Below, in pieces: positions 62,350-64,000 of a stretch of DNA of 64,000 nt. Within the stretch, counting starts at the first letter, position 1. Every line of letters starts with the position of its first letter. The DNA comes from Eublepharis macularius. Taxonomy: Eukaryota > Chordata > Lepidosauria > Squamata > Eublepharidae. The position numbers and the translations under genes were made by a program. The notes below the pieces were generated by a model. That model made no database searches and was not told where the DNA came from. It saw only the letters and a list, made by a program, of their open reading frames with translations. The DNA lies in assembly GCF_028583425.1 (NCBI RefSeq), contig NC_072800.1, positions 10,491,001-10,555,000 on the forward strand, read 5' to 3'.

Positions 62350-64000
62350 CTGCAGGAAGCAGGAAGGAAGAGGCCAGAGACATCAGAGGCCACTATCAGC
62401 CTATTGTTCAACAGGAATTCCAGGGACATACCAAAAGAAAACCTGTGATGCTAAAGATTACAGTTCTTTGTAAACTGCAACACACCAGCTGCTAACATTC
62501 CACCAACACACACAGCCTATAAAGCATCAGCTGGCTTTATACAAAGACACCGTCAAGACGTGAAGGAGTGAGAGTTTGGAACTAGCGGGATTGTGGGATG
62601 TTAGGCAGGGATCCAGCCTATACTCTCCCATCTAGCTTCGTCAGAAGAAAGGAACCTGCATGAAGACCAGCCAAACTGCAAGGAGCCAAGAAAGTGGAGC
62701 AAGTCAGATGGTACTCCCTGGCCTTTAGAAAGGCTTCTGGGTCAAGCTGGATCTAAGAGTCTCTCTACACAAGACACCTGACACAAGAAGAATGTGTTGG
62801 GAGAGGCAATGGTAGCCAGGAAGGGTAGTTTTAAAAGACAGAGCCACCAGCTGGGCAAAGGCTTTGCTATACACTGGAGCTATGTGAAGGGATTATGAAA
62901 TACCAGAAAAGAAACTTAAGCCCATTATAACCTCTCCAAGTCCAAGCCTGGCTCTGGAAGGCAGCTCCAGCCCATTTCCATTCCCTGTTGCCCTCTGGTT
63001 GCAAATCCACATAGTTTTAGACTGGAGAATTATAATTGACAGAGCCTTTGGGGAGGTGAAGATGAAATTAACAAACGCTCTAAGGAGCGATCTCCACTGG
63101 CTCTGTCTTTTTAAACTACGCTTCTGTCTTTTTAAGCTACGCTTCGTGGCTAACACTGCGTCTCCCTACACTTTGACAAGGCATCTTGTGCAGAGTGACT
63201 CTCTGCAACACAAGATTGTGCTCTTGATGTGTCTGGTTGCGTACAGTGGCCCTTACCTTGCTTCACCCTGCACGCAATTAACAAGATTGTGGCCTGAGAC
63301 AGAGCTCCTGAGAGTCATGGGGTGGTGTTAAAGTTTTTAGACATTATGATTGCGAACATGAGATGAAAAATGTGTCATAAGTGTCAGAAGAAAGGGAGTG
63401 GCTGAATATGCTTTCCAGAGGCCAGGGAAGCAGGAGAAGGCTTCAGCACCCTGTACAACTCCCTGCCTCTCCCCAGAAGTTCCACAAAATAGACATGCAC
63501 ATGTTTATAATTTACGTAATGTACACAGATTGCAGAATTCAACTTTCCTTGGTACAGAATTTTAATTTATTTGGAAATGAAGAAATGATCATGGATAGTA
63601 AATGTTATAAAGCCAGCAATCTTTAAGTAGTCTTTTGAAAACTAGTCCCAGAACTACTGGTATAAAGTTGGGAAAATATGCATAGGAAAACATGTGGCAA
63701 AGGAAATCTGTGAAGCAGCAAGTATTGAAAAACTATGGAATCTGGGGGTGGGGGGGTGGAAAGTGTTGTCAAGACATAGCCGACTTTTGGTGACCTCTAG
63801 TGAGGTTTTCGCAAGGCAAGAGACTAACAGAGGTGGTTTGCCATTGCCTGCCTCTGCAACCCTGGTCATCACTGGAGGTCCCCCACCCCATTACTAAACA
63901 AGGTTGACCCTGCTTAGCTTCTGAGATCTGGTGAGATCAGGCTTGCCTGAGCTTTCCAGGTCAGGAACTAGGAAAAGGTGAATATTTCCAGAGTCTAAGA
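62350..64000. other. Flank of the candidate exon, no further exon seen
   Basis: A 21-bp tandem duplication (CTGTCTTTTTAAACTACGCTT and its near copy) lies at 63104-63144, and the 5S SINE at 63752. No other exon on the minus strand was convincing. Confidence 0.4.
63752..63963 (-). mobile_element. 5S-rRNA-derived SINE
   Basis: The minus strand has AGCCTGATCTCACCAGATCT and CAGAAGCTAAGCAGGGTCAA, with body GGCAATGGCAAACCACCTCT and a tail GTCACCAAAAGTCGGC. Same family as the copy at 58411. Confidence 0.8.

Overview
This is vertebrate nuclear DNA with intron-rich genes, a CpG-island promoter and dense interspersed repeats. The repeats point to a squamate reptile, possibly a gecko-like lizard, though the species cannot be fixed from sequence alone. 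They include tRNA-derived SINEs of the reptile type, 5S-rRNA-derived SINEs, Penelope-like elements with inverted pseudo-LTRs, L2/CR1-type LINEs, a decayed L1 and several hAT-like MITEs.

Layout: (1) 1-28655, minus strand: SDHA, the flavoprotein subunit of mitochondrial complex II. Fourteen coding exons are resolved to the base; the last one (exon 15) is not found and should lie beyond the left edge. (2) 28160-29480: a CpG island forming a bidirectional promoter with two NRF-1-type motifs. (3) About 28800-37580, plus strand: CCDC127, head-to-head with SDHA, with a noncoding first exon and two coding exons. (4) 37580-48830: intergenic, holding a 338-bp perfect palindrome, a fold-back MITE and four phase-compatible candidate exons of an unrecognised minus-strand gene. 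(5) 48832-53857, minus strand: LRRC14B, two coding exons, with a MEF2 site and an E-box just upstream. (6) 53958-64000: mostly repeats, with one good candidate exon on the minus strand (62132-62349) where human synteny would place PLEKHG4B.

The order SDHA - CCDC127 - LRRC14B, and each gene's orientation relative to the others, match human 5p15.33 as I know it. SDHA and CCDC127 share one promoter. LRRC14B has its own promoter with muscle-type motifs.

The most unusual structures are: a zero-spacer 338-bp perfect palindrome (46461-46798); a young Penelope-like insertion with 438-bp inverted arms around a GIY-YIG reading frame and a 15-bp target-site duplication (50118-51273); short hairpin derivatives of the same family, one of them next to an SDHA splice donor; two MITEs that appear to have moved together with the DNA between them (13650-14575); a GC-AG intron in SDHA; and the unrecognised four-exon candidate at 40942-44174.
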